Shown here: piece by piece, positions 1 to 10,484 of the stretch | Layout of the letters: the number at the start of each line of letters is the position of its first letter | Position numbering within the stretch: position 1 is the first letter of the stretch | DNA from: Haliotis asinina | Taxonomy: Eukaryota; Mollusca; Gastropoda; Lepetellida; Haliotidae | Assembly: GCF_037392515.1 (NCBI RefSeq) | Contig: NC_090283.1 | Coordinates: 23,568,249-23,632,248, forward strand | Length of the DNA stretch: 64,000 nt | Direction: 5' to 3' | Program-made: the position numbers and the translations under genes | Notes under the pieces: generated by a model | Databases searched by the model: none | What the model was told of the DNA's origin: nothing | Seen by the model: only the letters and a program-made list of their open reading frames with translations

Positions 1-1284
1 CGCTCATTCGAACATACCTTTGGAACTTTTTATCTCAAAAATGTTCGTACCCGAACGATTCCGAATGCTATTTAGCGTACGCTCGCTTCCGGGTGATCCA
101 CACGGCGTACGCACAACCATCACAACGGTGAGTAGACAGTCGCTGAAAATAGTGTTTCTGGCAATATTCAAGGATGTTAACTTGCGGAAATATTATCTAG
201 TGGTAACTATGTCAACATAAGCTCCAACGCATATACACAGCAGATCAAATAACTGTGTTATATGTTTTTGTTTGCTTGTGGAGAGATCTGTGTCAGTGAT
301 TTGAATATTTTGAAAGTCCCTCCGATTCCTAAATAGTAGCCGTTGTCTGACTGGTTAAATCTATTTAATCCTCTCGCGTTTGATTGGACGGCCATTTGTG
401 GCACAAAGATTACCTGACGCGACCTTCAACTAGGTTTTGTTAGACTCAGTGGTGGAGTGTAACGAAATACACCGAGACTTAGACTGCTCTCTCCCTATAC
501 TCCGTTGTTAAACGAGACACGTTCCTGGTTATCATTCAATTAACTTGTTGCAAGAGAATAAACCTGGTTTGCTTTTTTACCCTAATGTGATACAGGTGAC
601 GTTGTGAACAGTTTCCATTTTATTCGTGTAAATTCGGGGTTTTGGGAGTTTTTACCACAAAATACCAAATGCAAGTGCAAGTATTCGCTGGGAATAGACA
701 TGCTGTGTTCGAGAGATGTGGTTTTAGCTATTTACAAAGAAACTGACAATTATTTTGACAATTTCAAGTCGGTTTTTTTTTTGGTGGCGTGTCTTTTGAC
801 CGCTAGTATATTTCCTTTCTGTCTAGTTATATACTGACAGGACCAAATAAATTGACGCAATAGCACTGTGGTAGGAAATATCAGAATACATAAAAAGGAA
901 ATATACCTTGGAGCATTGTTTCCCTTTTGTCCCACAGTATATGTCCTTCCGGGCACAAACTCATACTCATACATTATCAGAAGCCAGAAACATTGCAACT
1001 GAAATTGGTGGTTGCAATACGTCAGATCCTGCACCACCAAGAACTGCAACTCCGCCAAAACGAATGTCACACATGCTTGATAATTCTTTCGTTGCATTTA
1101 ATATTCCTTGTGTATTGTTAATTGTTCAGATGGAATTACACTGTTCATGTTCAGTTGAATTTTCACGTTAATCAAACATTTGATTGGCAGTTTGTATGAG
1201 TAACGGTGTGAACCAGTCTTCCCCAAACAAGAGCACAAATCGTACCGGGAGAAAGCGGTAATTTCGAATCAGTTTACTAATTGC
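1..1284. other. No gene recognised
   Basis: Short open frames occur on both strands, but none resembles a known family, carries a signal peptide, or pairs with a plausible splice partner. The stretch is A+T-rich and non-repetitive at the scale I can judge. A gene beginning outside the window cannot be excluded. Confidence 0.5.
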
Positions 1285-1338
1285 GATTATCCAGATTATC
1301 CAGATTATCCAGATTGTCCAGATTATCCAGATTATCCA
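1285..1338. repeat. 9-bp tandem repeat, 6 units
   Basis: The unit GATTATCCA occurs six times in a row; the fourth copy reads GATTGTCCA. Because 9 is a multiple of 3, it lies in an open frame reading Asp-Tyr-Pro repeats, which continues to about 1484. No methionine or splice context supports coding use. Confidence 0.9.
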
Positions 1339-1634
1339 GATGAACGTCCCGGAAGGAACGGACGTCTGAAGTCAATCGTGAAACTCAGCTCGACATGGTT
1401 GTTGACGTTGACGAGATGGCGCTGTCATGCCAAGGTTCGCATGAATGACTTCCTGTATTTACACTGTAGATGCCAAACATCGTAGATCAACAAGATATCA
1501 AAAATCGCTTGTCTGTTTGATGGACTCGTTGCCTTCTCGTTTGTTCGCTCACTCGCTCGCTCAAAATTTTACGTCGTACTGAGCAATGTTCTAACTATTG
1601 ACTGAATCGTGTAACTCGAGTGTGAATTAGTCAA

Positions 1635-1735
1635 ACCATCGATTAATATCATGAGCATCGACCTGCACAATTGGGACAGGATGACATGCATCACGCAAGT
1701 CCTGACTACCTTATACAGTTAATCGACTCTTCAGA
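1635..1735 (-). repeat. Family B dispersed repeat, fragment
   Basis: It contains the family landmarks ATGAGCATCGACCTGC, CACAATTGGGA and GATGACATG in the same order as the fuller copies at 25330 and 52335. Confidence 0.6.
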
Positions 1736-1908
1736 GCATGTGAACGAAGAAAAAAATCTGTTCAAGGAAAAAACTGAAATATCAACAGACACCACATTTG
1801 CATTCCGCATGGGATTTTTTCAAATGACTTCCAAATAGGACAGAATTTCAATATAATGCATGGAAGTTGGTGCTGGCATCGGCATTACAAGATCTTTCTC
1901 ATGACACA

Positions 1909-2040
1909 GTGAGTGGGCGAATTTAGTTTTACGCCGCTTTTAGCGTTATTACGGCGGGGGACACCGGAAAGGCATTAGTGGGAATCGAACCCCCGGGTCT
2001 TCGTGACCGCCGTACACCTTAACCACGGGGCTACCCCACC
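1909..2040 (-). repeat. tRNA-headed SINE (family T)
   Basis: Read on the minus strand it begins GGTGGGGTAGCCCCGTGG (box A region), then has GGGTTCGATTCCC-like box B, and ends in a GGCGTAAAAC tail. It is a member of the same family as copies at 4445, 10086, 24066 and 29455. The tRNA-like head implies pol III origin; this is inferred from the box motifs. Confidence 0.75.
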
Positions 2041-2185
2041 ATCCCTGTATTATGACGGAAGCCCACTGAAAATACACCAACCGGTTTAAAACTAGGGTGA
2101 GAGACACTACATACAACACTGCAACAATTGATACTTCTTACGCGTTTACATGTACACATATTACTAGGAATCACATATAAAATCT

Positions 2186-2191
2186 TTTATT
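2186..2191 (-). terminator. Possible AATAAA poly(A) signal of gene A
   Basis: AATAAA on the minus strand lies 33 bases past the gene A stop codon, at the distance expected of a cleavage signal. Confidence 0.45.
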
Positions 2192-2223
2192 TTATGCTTG
2201 GATGAACGCTCTGTCGTTCTGGA

Positions 2224-5200
2224 TCAGTCAACTGAAAAGTATATCTCGTTGCAGGATTGAACTGAGGAGCCCATCTTGATCCTTATGCAGTAATCACCAC
2301 TTGGGACAGTTGAAAGGTCGACCTCAAACGTGGTGGTTGGAAGTGTGTAGTTTCCCTGAAATACAGTTGGAATTAAAAACGAAAAGTTTTGTTTCAAAGA
2401 GTTAAAAAGATTCATCCATAAAAGATCTTGGTCATATATTCAACTTCTAAATGCGGCAAAAAGACGCCATTTGCTTGTTTACAGTCTCAGTACAAGCATG
2501 TACACCAAAACATCACATTTATTGTAATACAAAGCTGTAAAGTAGAACTATCCCTTTGCTAATTTGAATATATAAAATAAATACAATAACTGAAAAAAAG
2601 AGAAAAAAAACGAAATGTATGTGGCAAATACCAAAAACGAGACTCATTCCATAATTATAAGTGTGCAGTATACAATTTCGTAAGTGTCTATGTATGCGTC
2701 ACTTTCAAATTGTAAGGGGCGGTGGGGCACCCTAATGTTTAAAGACTTCAAGTGAAAAGTCTCTCAGTAGTCAAGATATGGGTTTTATGTTGATGTTGTC
2801 ATCCATTTGACATACCCGGGGTAGAACAGGCCTCCAGCAATCCATGCCTGCCATAAAAGGCGACTGTGCTTGTCATAAGAGGCGACTAACGGGATCGGGT
2901 GGTCAGGTTCCCTGACTTGATTGACACATGTCATCGGTTCTCAACTGCGCAGATCGATGTTCATGCTGTTGATCACTGGATTGTCTGGTCCAGACTCGAT
3001 TATTTACAGACCGCCGTCATATAACTGAAATATTGCTGAGGGTTTCTTGAAACTAAACTTGCTCATACTCTCACTCACATTGTATCACTCTCGGAACTAT
3101 CGGCCATGCTGGATGTCCTCTTACTTGAATGAGACATAGAATGATTATTTACAGTCCGCCGCCATATAGCTGGAATATTGCTGAATGTGGCGTAAAACTA
3201 AATTCACTCACTCACTCCAATTTAACAAGGGGTGATGGGGGAGCTTTTATGGGTAAAGCATTTGCTGGCAAAGAAGACCTGGGTTCGAGTCCTGCAAATT
3301 ATGAACCTGTTGCTGATGTCCCCCGTCATGACGTTTCTGGAATATTGCCCAGCCAGCCACTCAAATATACCACTTAATGGAGATTAGTTCCCACTTGTTT
3401 TTTAACATTAAGGATTCTTAAGATGTTGGATAAGCAAACAACACTTACAGCTGGGAATGGGCACTTGCAGGGTATATTGTTCCTTCTGAAAGCTTGTGGG
3501 CACGGGATTCGTTCCAGCAAAGCACAGACGTCTGTGTAGCTGCATGAGCCAACATTGTGTCTACATGGTGCTTCTATCCACATACCCAGGACCTTCTTCC
3601 ACAGGGTTACGTCAGTCTAGGAGAAAACGACATGTTAAAGTTTTTGGTTTAACCCGTATCATTTTAAAACATGAGGTGCGACGGGGCATTTTAAAACATT
3701 ACGTGCCATGGGGCAGCCTTGTGGGTGAAACGCTCACCCGTCAAGTCGAAGACTCGGGTTCCGTTTTCCAAATTGTTATAATGTGGGAAAGTCCATTTGT
3801 GGGGTCCCCCACTATGGGCATGGTGGGCGAGCTGGCTAAGGCGCCAGGCTAGTTATCCAGAGAGGTTGAAGTTTCGGGATCGAGCCCACATGTGACCGGG
3901 TGTAAAAACCTTGGAGTCAACTTTGTGTGCAGACTCTTTCAGTGTTGTCACAACAGCTAGTGTACAGTACACAACCCTGTGCTCTTAAAAGAACCCACGA
4001 ATCCGTTGGTATATGACCAGATGGTGGCCACATGAACACGTGCATACACCTAGTTGCGGGTACAGCAACGTGCAGTAAACTTGGACAAGGTGCTGTGACT
4101 ATGTGTCCCAGTTCACCCAGCTGTCAATTGGGTACCTCGTTAGGATGAGAGAGCCACAATAAACTCGGTGCGCCAAGTGGCAACAAGAGTTGTATACTCC
4201 CCAGGGAGTTGAGATTGAAATACGATGTGCTGCTGAGATTGACATCCAGTGATCGAGGGAAAAATACCAGCGCCTTGAGCATGCACTAGTGCGTGGATAT
4301 GTGCGATCTATAAATATCCTGTCTATTTTGCCGGAATACAGGTAAAAGTGGAGTAAAACTTAACTCACTCACTCACTCACCCACTCACCCACCCACTCAC
4401 CCACTCACTCATTCACTCATTCACTCACTCACTCACTCACTTACGGAGGGGTAGCCTAGTGATTGAATTGTTTCCCCGTCACGCCGAAGAACCGGGTGCG
4501 ATTCTCCACAAAAGTTCAATGTGTGAAGCCCATATCTGGTGTCACCGGCCATGATACTGCTGCAGTATTGCTAAAATGCGGACTTTCTTTTAATATACGA
4601 CGTGGTTGAGTAGCTTACATTTTAAGCGCTTGTCCGTCATGACGAAGGCACGAGTTCGATTGTCCGCACAGGTTCTATGTGTGAAACCCGCTGTGATCAT
4701 CCTGGAATATTGTTAAAAGCTGCGAAAAAGCATAATCTTACACAGTTTCAACATACTTTTTCGCATGCCACTACACACACATACACGCACGCACGCACGC
4801 ACGCACGCACGCACACGAGCGCACATACGAAGGCACGCACACATGCACACACACATGCACACACACATGCACACACACATATTTCATGGGTTAATCCACC
4901 TCATATTCACATAGACGAGGGTCATAAGGATAGTTTTTTCTGCTGGATTAAATAGTTTACCGCTTGTTTTGAGGAAAAGGGGTAATTGTATGACATTGTT
5001 CTTTCTCAGCAGAATCAAAGTTATAGATTTTTTTGTCGTCTTTTTCTGATACGAACAGATCAAGATTTTTTACTTGATTTTACTTTAACCGACCAACCCA
5101 AGTTTAGATCACGGCGGGTGCCTGAGGTGCCCTTAGTATTGTGTAACTGTGAAACTGGATTATGTCACAATGCAGATCATGCTCACTGCAAACCTGGAGC

Positions 5201-8200
5201 ATGGTACATGTATCTCAGTTAGCGCACAAAGAGAACGTGGGGTACTACAAGGAGCTACACACCAACCCACTCTTTAATGTATGCATGTTATATACGTGCA
5301 AACAATAGGATCCGCAACATCAATAGGAAATCATGTTAAAATCCAAAGGGTAACAAAGACAGTTATGAATTGCAACGGAGACAGATTTAACAGGATTTAT
5401 CAATCTCTACTGTACATGAAACAACATGGGTGTACATGTACTTCTAATGCTTCTTTCCTCCAGGAATTCGGCCATACTACCTTTATGGGTGAATCGGCTT
5501 GTTGCAGATTCACAGCCTTGAAAGCAACTTGTATTTCACCCGGAAGTTCGATTGGGTCGGGAGATATCTCTAGTTCCAGAAGTCTTGCTGTTTCTGTTGA
5601 AGGATGTCCGCAGTCTTTGTAGGAGAAAGAGGCTAGCTTTGAACTCAGACTGATACCCTGTAAATACAAGGGCGTGAAATTTGTGCAATGAATATATCAT
5701 ACAACAATCAATGCATTTGTACAAAGCTAAAAAAATGTAATGTAATCTAGAAAAAATCACAAGGAAAGCAATTCCATAAGGAAGACATATCACTGAAGCG
5801 AAATCACCGAGGAAGACACAACACTGAAGTGAAATAAACAAGGAAGACGCATTCCTGAAGTGAAACCAGCAAAGAAGAAACGGTACAGGAGTGAAATCAA
5901 CAAGGAAGACACGGCACTGAAGTGAAATCAACAAATGAGACGCATCCCTGAAGTGAAATGAACATTATCATAACGATATGGCTGACATAATAATTATTGC
6001 CGATGTGACATAAAATTATACCTCAGTCAAAGACTACCAAATGAGACCCTGGCTTTAAACAACGAACAAGCAAAAGAAATCTTCCTGGTATCACCAACAG
6101 GGGAAATATTTTCTGTGACCATTACTTAAAGCCTGAATAGTCAAAGAAGGAAGTGGCGACGGAAAGATTTCAAACTGACGTGTCGAGTGCCCAGAGAGAC
6201 ACAACGCGTAGGTCAGGGAACGCCTATTTCCCGTTAACCTTTGACGTTGCTTTCTTGTTGGGTCATGTTTTCTGAGGTTTAAGAGTGGTGGAGTAAATGT
6301 GGCGGAAATGTTATAAGCTTGCATAAACATATCTATTCATGTGAGTGAGTGAGTGAGTGAATGAGTGAGTGAGTGTTGCTTTAAGCCTTCTAGCTCTTCA
6401 GTGCAGAATACGTTGTCTGAGAGGTTGAGTGAGCGTTGCTTTATGCCTTATCACCAAAATTGCAGCCATATTCGCTTCTAGCTCTTCAATGCAGAATACA
6501 TTGTCTAAGAGGTTGAGTGAGTGTTGCTTTAAGCCTTATCACCAGAATTGCAGCCATATTCGCTTCTAGCTCTCCAGTGCAGAATACGTTGTCTGAGAGG
6601 TTGAGTGAGTGTTGCTTTAAGCCTTATCACCAAAATTGCAGCCATATTCGCTGCTAGCCCTTCAGTGTAAGATACCTTCCCTGTACGACTTGACTTGAAG
6701 ACTATTAATTACGTTAATACAATTTGTTTCCTGTGAACCTTTGACGCTGACTGAGATAGTGCTAGCCCTTCAGTGTAGAATACCTTCCCTGTACAGTGTG
6801 ACTTAAGGAACATAAATTACTTTAATACAGTTTGCATCCTATTAACCTTTGACGTTATTTGAGAGAGTGAGTGAGTGTTGCTTTAGGCCTTATCAGCAAA
6901 ATTGCAGCCATATTCACTTCTAGCCCTTCAGTGCAGAATAACTTCCCTGTAAGGCTTGACTTGATGATTATGAACTACTTTAGTATAATCTACATTCTGT
7001 TAAGCTTTGACGTTGTTTGAGAGATTGAGTGTTGCTTTAAGCCTTACCAGCAAAGTTGCAGCTATTCGTGCTAACCTTTCAGTGTAGAATACCTTCCCTG
7101 TACGGCTTGACTTGAAGAATATAAATTAATTTATTACAGCTTGCATCCTGTTAACCTTTGACGTTGCTTTCTTGTTGGATCATGCTATCTGAGATTTGAG
7201 AGTGGTGGAGTACCCTTGAGATTAAAGCCTTCCTTCGCCACGATTCGTCAAATGGGTGTGATTTGTCATACCATGTCAGGTGTCTCCAACTGTGATATTG
7301 CTGGAACACTGCTAAAAGTGAAATAGTATTCACTTCTCATCCTTTCAACACACATTATCCGTTGCTTCAGTACAAACGCAGTGCACTGACCATCTCATAC
7401 CCACGGGGAGAGGATCATCAGGATCATTTTTCTTTCGCCTTGATAGTGCAATAAAAGCGGCATAAGTCCTTACTCACTATTTCACTTTGAAATTGGGTTG
7501 AGTGTTCTTGGCTGAGACATTCTACTTCATGCAAAATAACTTGAACCAGGACAGCGAAATGACGTTTCATGTGACCCGTGCCTATCAATATATATAAAAC
7601 ATATATATGCTTTACCGTGTACGTAATAATAAATTTCTTAGACAAGGAAACTGAATTAGATTTACAAGATGCATATCACCGCTTCCTTGTTGATTTTACT
7701 TCAGTGTCGGGTGGCCAGGCTCGATGACTTGGTTGACTCATGTCATCGGTTCCCAATTGCGGAGATCGATGCTCATGCTGTTGATCACTGGATTGTGTGG
7801 TCCAGACTCGATTATTTACAGACCGCCACCATATAGCTGAAATATTGCTGAGCGTGGCGTAAAACTAAACTCACTCACTCCAATTTAACAAGGGGTGATG
7901 GGGTAGCGCAGATCGATACTCATGCTGTTGATAACTGGATTGTCTCTACCAGACTAGGTTATTTACAGACTGCCACCATATAACATGAATTTAAGTACAA
8001 CCAAACAAAAACCGATTGCGGAGATTGATAATGTTGTTGATCACAGGATTATCATGTCCTGACTTGATTTATACGCCACACTCAGCAGGCGGGAGTTTGT
8101 AAATAATCGGGTCTGGACCAGAAATTCCAGCGATCAACAGCACGAGCATCGATCTTCGCAAATGGGAACCAATGGCATGAGTCAACCAATTCAGCGAGCC

Positions 8201-8559
8201 TGACCCGTTAATCGCATCTTACGACAAGCTTCTGTGGCAAACATGGGTTGCTGAAGACCAATACTACCCCTGACCTTCCAGACTCGATTAAGCAAACACT
8301 TAACTCGTACACATGAAGCAGGAACTGAGCGGCAGGGATTCCCCAAATAATAACAAGAAACATTACTCACGTATTTACGAAAATACGATTCTGGTTGGTA
8401 TCTCTCGGGTGTCCGACGCCGCATCAAAATTTCCATGATGTCGTTGGCATCTTTAGCATTTTCATCGTAAGACTTGAACTTGAATACGCTAGAACTACTA
8501 GCTCCCCAACCAAGACACAGCAGAGTAAAGATTATAACAGCCTTCATGTTGTGTGCCAT
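2224..8559 (-). CDS. Ganglioside GM2 activator-like protein, gene A (4 exons)
   Basis: Exons on the minus strand: 8371-8559, 5481-5657, 3449-3616 and 2224-2355, all with GT donors and AG acceptors in phase 0, giving 221 residues. Residues 5-24 form a signal peptide (MKAVIIFTLLCLGWG), so the protein should be secreted or lysosomal. The ML (MD-2-related lipid recognition) domain follows, with FSYKDCG, GSCSYTDVC, IPCKCPFP and the last strand GNYTLPTTTFE. In vertebrates GM2 activator lifts glycolipids from membranes for hexosaminidase; the function here is inferred from family. The mature part has nine cysteines, one more (GDYCIR) than gene B and the eight of the vertebrate protein. The start at 8559 is the first ATG after a TATA-like box; the ATG at 8547 is an alternative just before the signal peptide. 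All exons are intact. Introns hold SINEs and a 31-bp repeat. Confidence 0.88.
2813..3080 (+). repeat. Family B dispersed repeat
   Basis: A near full-length copy: CCCGGGGTAGAACAGG head, GGCGACTAACGGGATCG, ATTATTTACAGACCGCC, and an AAACT...CTCACTCAC tail. It lies in an intron of gene A. Confidence 0.75.
3142..3218 (+). repeat. Family B repeat, tail fragment
   Basis: It holds only the last quarter of the family: GATTATTTACAGTCCGCC, GGAATATTGCTGAATGTGG, GTAAAACTAAATTCACTCAC. Confidence 0.7.
3228..3357 (+). repeat. tRNA-headed SINE (family T), diverged
   Basis: It has a GGGTTCGAGTCCTGC box B and the GTTGCTGATGTCCCCCGTC...GGAATATTGC body shared with other family T copies. The head is diverged. 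Confidence 0.6.
3700..3810 (+). repeat. tRNA-headed SINE (family T), partial
   Basis: GGGGCAGCCTTGTGGGTGAA corresponds to the family head, followed by CGTCAAGTCGAAGACTCGGG and a truncated body. It lies in the intron of gene A just upstream of exon 3. Confidence 0.55.
3822..4340 (+). repeat. Long tRNA-derived SINE
   Basis: The 5' end is tRNA-like: GAGCTGGCTAAGGCGCC (box A) and CGGGATCGAGCCC (box B) at normal spacing. A body of about 400 bp follows, with GGTACCTCGTTAGGATGAGA and an A+T tail near 4310-4330. It is a different family from T. SINEs with a tRNA head and a long conserved body are known in molluscs and echinoderms; the exact family is not identified. Confidence 0.6.
4361..4442. repeat. 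(CTCA)n microsatellite
   Basis: About 20 units of CTCA with CCCA and TTCA variants. It joins the GTAAAACTTAACTCACTCAC tail of the repeat before it, so it probably arose from a SINE tail. Confidence 0.9.
4445..4585 (+). repeat. tRNA-headed SINE (family T)
   Basis: GGGGTAGCCTAGTGATTG is the box A head, followed by CGTCACGCCGAAGAACCGGG, a GTGCGATTC box B, and a TGTGTGAAGCCCATATCTGG body ending in TTGCTAAAATGCGG. Confidence 0.8.
4600..4728 (+). repeat. tRNA-headed SINE (family T)
   Basis: It repeats the head/CGTCATGACGAAGGCACG/AGTTCGATTGTCC/TGTGTGAAACCC/GGAATATTGTTAAAAGC order immediately after the copy at 4445, so two members sit in tandem. Confidence 0.7.
4768..4880. repeat. (CA)n/(CACG)n microsatellite
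   Basis: Alternating ACACAC, ACGCACGC and ACACATGC runs. The histidine/threonine-rich open frame across it is only a product of this repeat. Confidence 0.9.
5779..5963. repeat. 31-bp minisatellite, 6 units, in gene A intron 1
   Basis: Six units of about 31 bp of the form AGGAAGACAC...CACTGAAGTGAAATCAACA lie just upstream of exon 2 of gene A. The units differ at several positions each, so the array is not recent. Confidence 0.85.
6340..6376. repeat. (GTGA)n microsatellite
   Basis: GTGAGTGAGTGAGTGA with one AATGA variant; a minus-strand counterpart of the CTCA tails. Confidence 0.85.
6366..7170. repeat. Degenerate tandem repeat of ~88 bp with longer variant units
   Basis: GTTGCTTTAAGCCTT recurs at about 6373, 6436, 6525, 6611, 6876 and 7030. 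Each is followed by GCAGCCATATTCGCTTC, TTCAGTGCAGAATAC and GAGAGGTTGAGTGAG. Later units gain a segment with ACCTTCCCTGTACGGCTTGA and CCTTTGACGTT, giving unit lengths up to about 265 bp. Confidence 0.75.
7203..7325 (+). repeat. tRNA-headed SINE (family T), diverged
   Basis: GGTGGAGTACCCTTGAGATT corresponds to the head and AACTGTGATATTGCTGGAAC to the body. Box B is largely lost. Confidence 0.5.
7700..8000 (+). repeat. Family B repeat plus adjacent second fragment
   Basis: 7700-7885 runs from TCGGGTGGCCAGGCTCGATG through CGATTATTTACAGACCGCC to the CGTAAAACTAAACTCACTCA tail. 7905-7985 repeats the GCAGATCGATACTCATGCTG...TTATTTACAGACTGCC core. Confidence 0.7.
8063..8280 (-). repeat. Family B dispersed repeat
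   Basis: TACGCCACACTCAGCAGG, GTAAATAATCGGGTCTGGAC, GATCAACAGCACGAGCATCG and CATGGGTTGCTGAAG occur in order. It borders exon 1 of gene A. Confidence 0.7.
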
Positions 8560-8594
8560 CAAAACCTCTGTTGTGTCCCCCTGTGAACCCCGCA

Positions 8595-8600
8595 GTTTAT
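8595..8600 (-). promoter_or_regulatory. Probable TATA box of gene A
   Basis: On the minus strand GAGTATAAACTGC gives TATAAA about 36-48 bases upstream of the two candidate ATGs (8559, 8547). That would give a very short leader, which is why the inner ATG remains a real alternative. Confidence 0.5.
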
Positions 8601-8689
8601 ACTCAGCCAAATATTTCTTCCTGGTATATTAAACGGGGAAGCAGTATTGAGGTAACCAGTGTCTACTATGCTTGTTTGTTGATAACGCC

Positions 8690-8895
8690 GCAGTCAACAA
8701 TATTCCAGTTGTATAGTGGCGGTCTGTAAATAATCGCGTCTAGACCAGAGTATCCAGGGGTCAACATCATGAGCATCTGTCTAATCAACAGGGATACGAT
8801 GACATGTGTCTACCACGTGAGCCACCCCATCCTGTTTGTCGCCTCTTACGGCAAGCATGGGTCACTGAAGATCAGTTCCAACCCGGATCTTGGTG
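8690..8895 (-). repeat. Family B dispersed repeat
   Basis: CAGTCAACAATATTCCAG, GCGGTCTGTAAATAATCG, TCAACATCATGAGCATC and CATGGGTCACTGAAGATC are in family order. Confidence 0.75.
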
Positions 8896-9551
8896 TTTGA
8901 GTGTCACTTTACTAATTTCACACATCCAACCGGAAAGTTGATCCATAAATTCATTCTGTCGATTTTTCGTTAGCCATTATGTTACGACTGAAGTAATGCG
9001 ACAAAAATGATCGAGGATGTATTTAATGTCACATTACAAACATACATAACGTCACTTAACGAAACAGCCTCTTGTCAGTTCAAGTAGCAATTACCTTCCC
9101 CTTTTGATAGGCTTGGTTTCCGGAGCACAGTTCTGTGACCTGTGACCAGTAGAAAATGGTGAACTCGGTGGGATAAAGTCATGTGACGATTAACCTTCAA
9201 GCGCCTCAGAGGCAAAAGTAATCACATTATATTTGTTAAAACCTTATTGTTCTTTTCATCATTGACACTCTGAAAAAATTATGAATTATCTGTACGAGTT
9301 CATAGTATGTTTTATAGGGTTTGCTGTGTGCAATCACAAACTATACTTAAAACGTCCTTTCTTTCGTTGTGACGTGCATCTTGCTATGGCGTACACGTGC
9401 ATTGTAAATTCATATCTTTGGTTTCTATCTGCCACTGTTTTGTATCTACATCTCGGACATGATGCCCAAGTGTATCGTAATGTCATAACCTTGCTTGGAG
9501 TTTGTGTGTTTGTATTTTGTTTTGTTTTGTTTTGTTTTTTTTATCTCCGTG
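8896..9551. other. No gene recognised
   Basis: A+T-rich sequence upstream of gene A. A 96-codon open frame at 9281-9571 is hydrophobic and ends in a (TTTTG)n run; it has no recognisable domain and I treat it as chance. Confidence 0.5.
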
Positions 9552-9866
9552 GTGATGCACACTTCAAGTGAAGTAATGCCATTGCTTTGACTTTCGATAT
9601 TTCCTGTGATTCACACTTTACGTAAAGTAATCTCATTGGTTTGTCTTCAGATATTTCCTGTGATTCACACTTCACGTAAAGTAATGCCATTGCCTTGGTT
9701 TCAGATCTTTGCTGTGATGCAGTCTTCACATAAATGCAGTCGTTGCTCTACCTTCAGGGTTTACTGCGATGCACACTTAATGTAACGTAATGCCAAAGCT
9801 TTTGTTTAAGATCTGTACTGTGATGCACACTTCACGTAAAGTAATGCCATTGCTTTATCTTCTTTT
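9552..9866. repeat. 54-bp minisatellite, ~6 units
   Basis: GTGATGCACACTTCA-type starts recur at 9552, 9606, 9660, 9714, 9768 and about 9821, each followed by GTAAAGTAATGCCATTGCTT. The 54-bp period is a multiple of 3, which explains the open frame on the minus strand. Confidence 0.9.
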
Positions 9867-10085
9867 TTTTGTTTTAAAGCACATACCATTTAAGTAACCT
9901 CGAGAACCTCAAACATTTGACTGCAAACATAATGTGCATCGATAAAATGCGCGTTAATCTGATACAAATATAGTTCAATAGCATTGGGCCTTCTCTACAA
10001 TGTCGGGAGAAATCTTCACATGCCACTGAAATGGACTATGCATCTGTTTCTGTGGTGGACTGCAAGATCAACGTTGAAACACAAT

Positions 10086-10228
10086 AGGGGGGTGAGGTAG
10101 TCTAGAGGTTAAAGCGTTCGTTCGTCACGCCGAATAGCAGAGTTTGATTCCCCTCGTGGGGTAACGTTGATACACGGTGAACCAAGAATACACTCATTCA
10201 CTCACTCACTCACTCACTCACACACACA
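10086..10228 (+). repeat. tRNA-headed SINE (family T) with (ACTC)n tail
   Basis: GGTGAGGTAGTCTAGAGGTT head, GCGTTCGTTCGTCACGCCG, AGTTTGATTCCCC box B, then CTCACTCACTCACTCA and CACACACA at 10195-10228. Confidence 0.8.
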
Positions 10229-10294
10229 CAGTCACTCGTGAATGTTTGTCTTTTGTTTAACCCTGCACTCGTCACCATTTCAACAATAGGGCTG

Positions 10295-10445
10295 CATTCC
10301 GTAAATAATCGTTTCAGGACCAGACAATCCAGTGATCAACACCATGAGCATCAATCTTCGCAAATGATGTACGACATGTGTCAAACAAGCGAACGAGCAC
10401 AGGATTCCGTTAGCCGTCTCATACGACATGAAGACCAACTCCAAC
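10295..10445 (-). repeat. Family B repeat, partial
   Basis: CGTAAATAATCGTTTCAGG, GACAATCCAGTGATCAACA and CATGAGCATCAATC mark the family. It ends about 40 bp before the first unit of the 79-bp array. Confidence 0.7.
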
Positions 10446-10484
10446 CAGCACACGTGAAGGATAAAAATTGTTCTAAACCTGCAA

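Noticed and set aside
1200-1484. Frame with DYP repeats
   Set aside because: It has no start codon before the repeat and no splice context; the 9-bp repeat keeps the frame open by chance.
4677-4955. His/Thr-rich 92-codon frame
   Set aside because: It is a CA/CACG microsatellite between SINE copies.
9281-9571. 96-codon hydrophobic frame
   Set aside because: It is A+T-rich, ends in a (TTTTG)n run and has no recognisable domain or conserved context.
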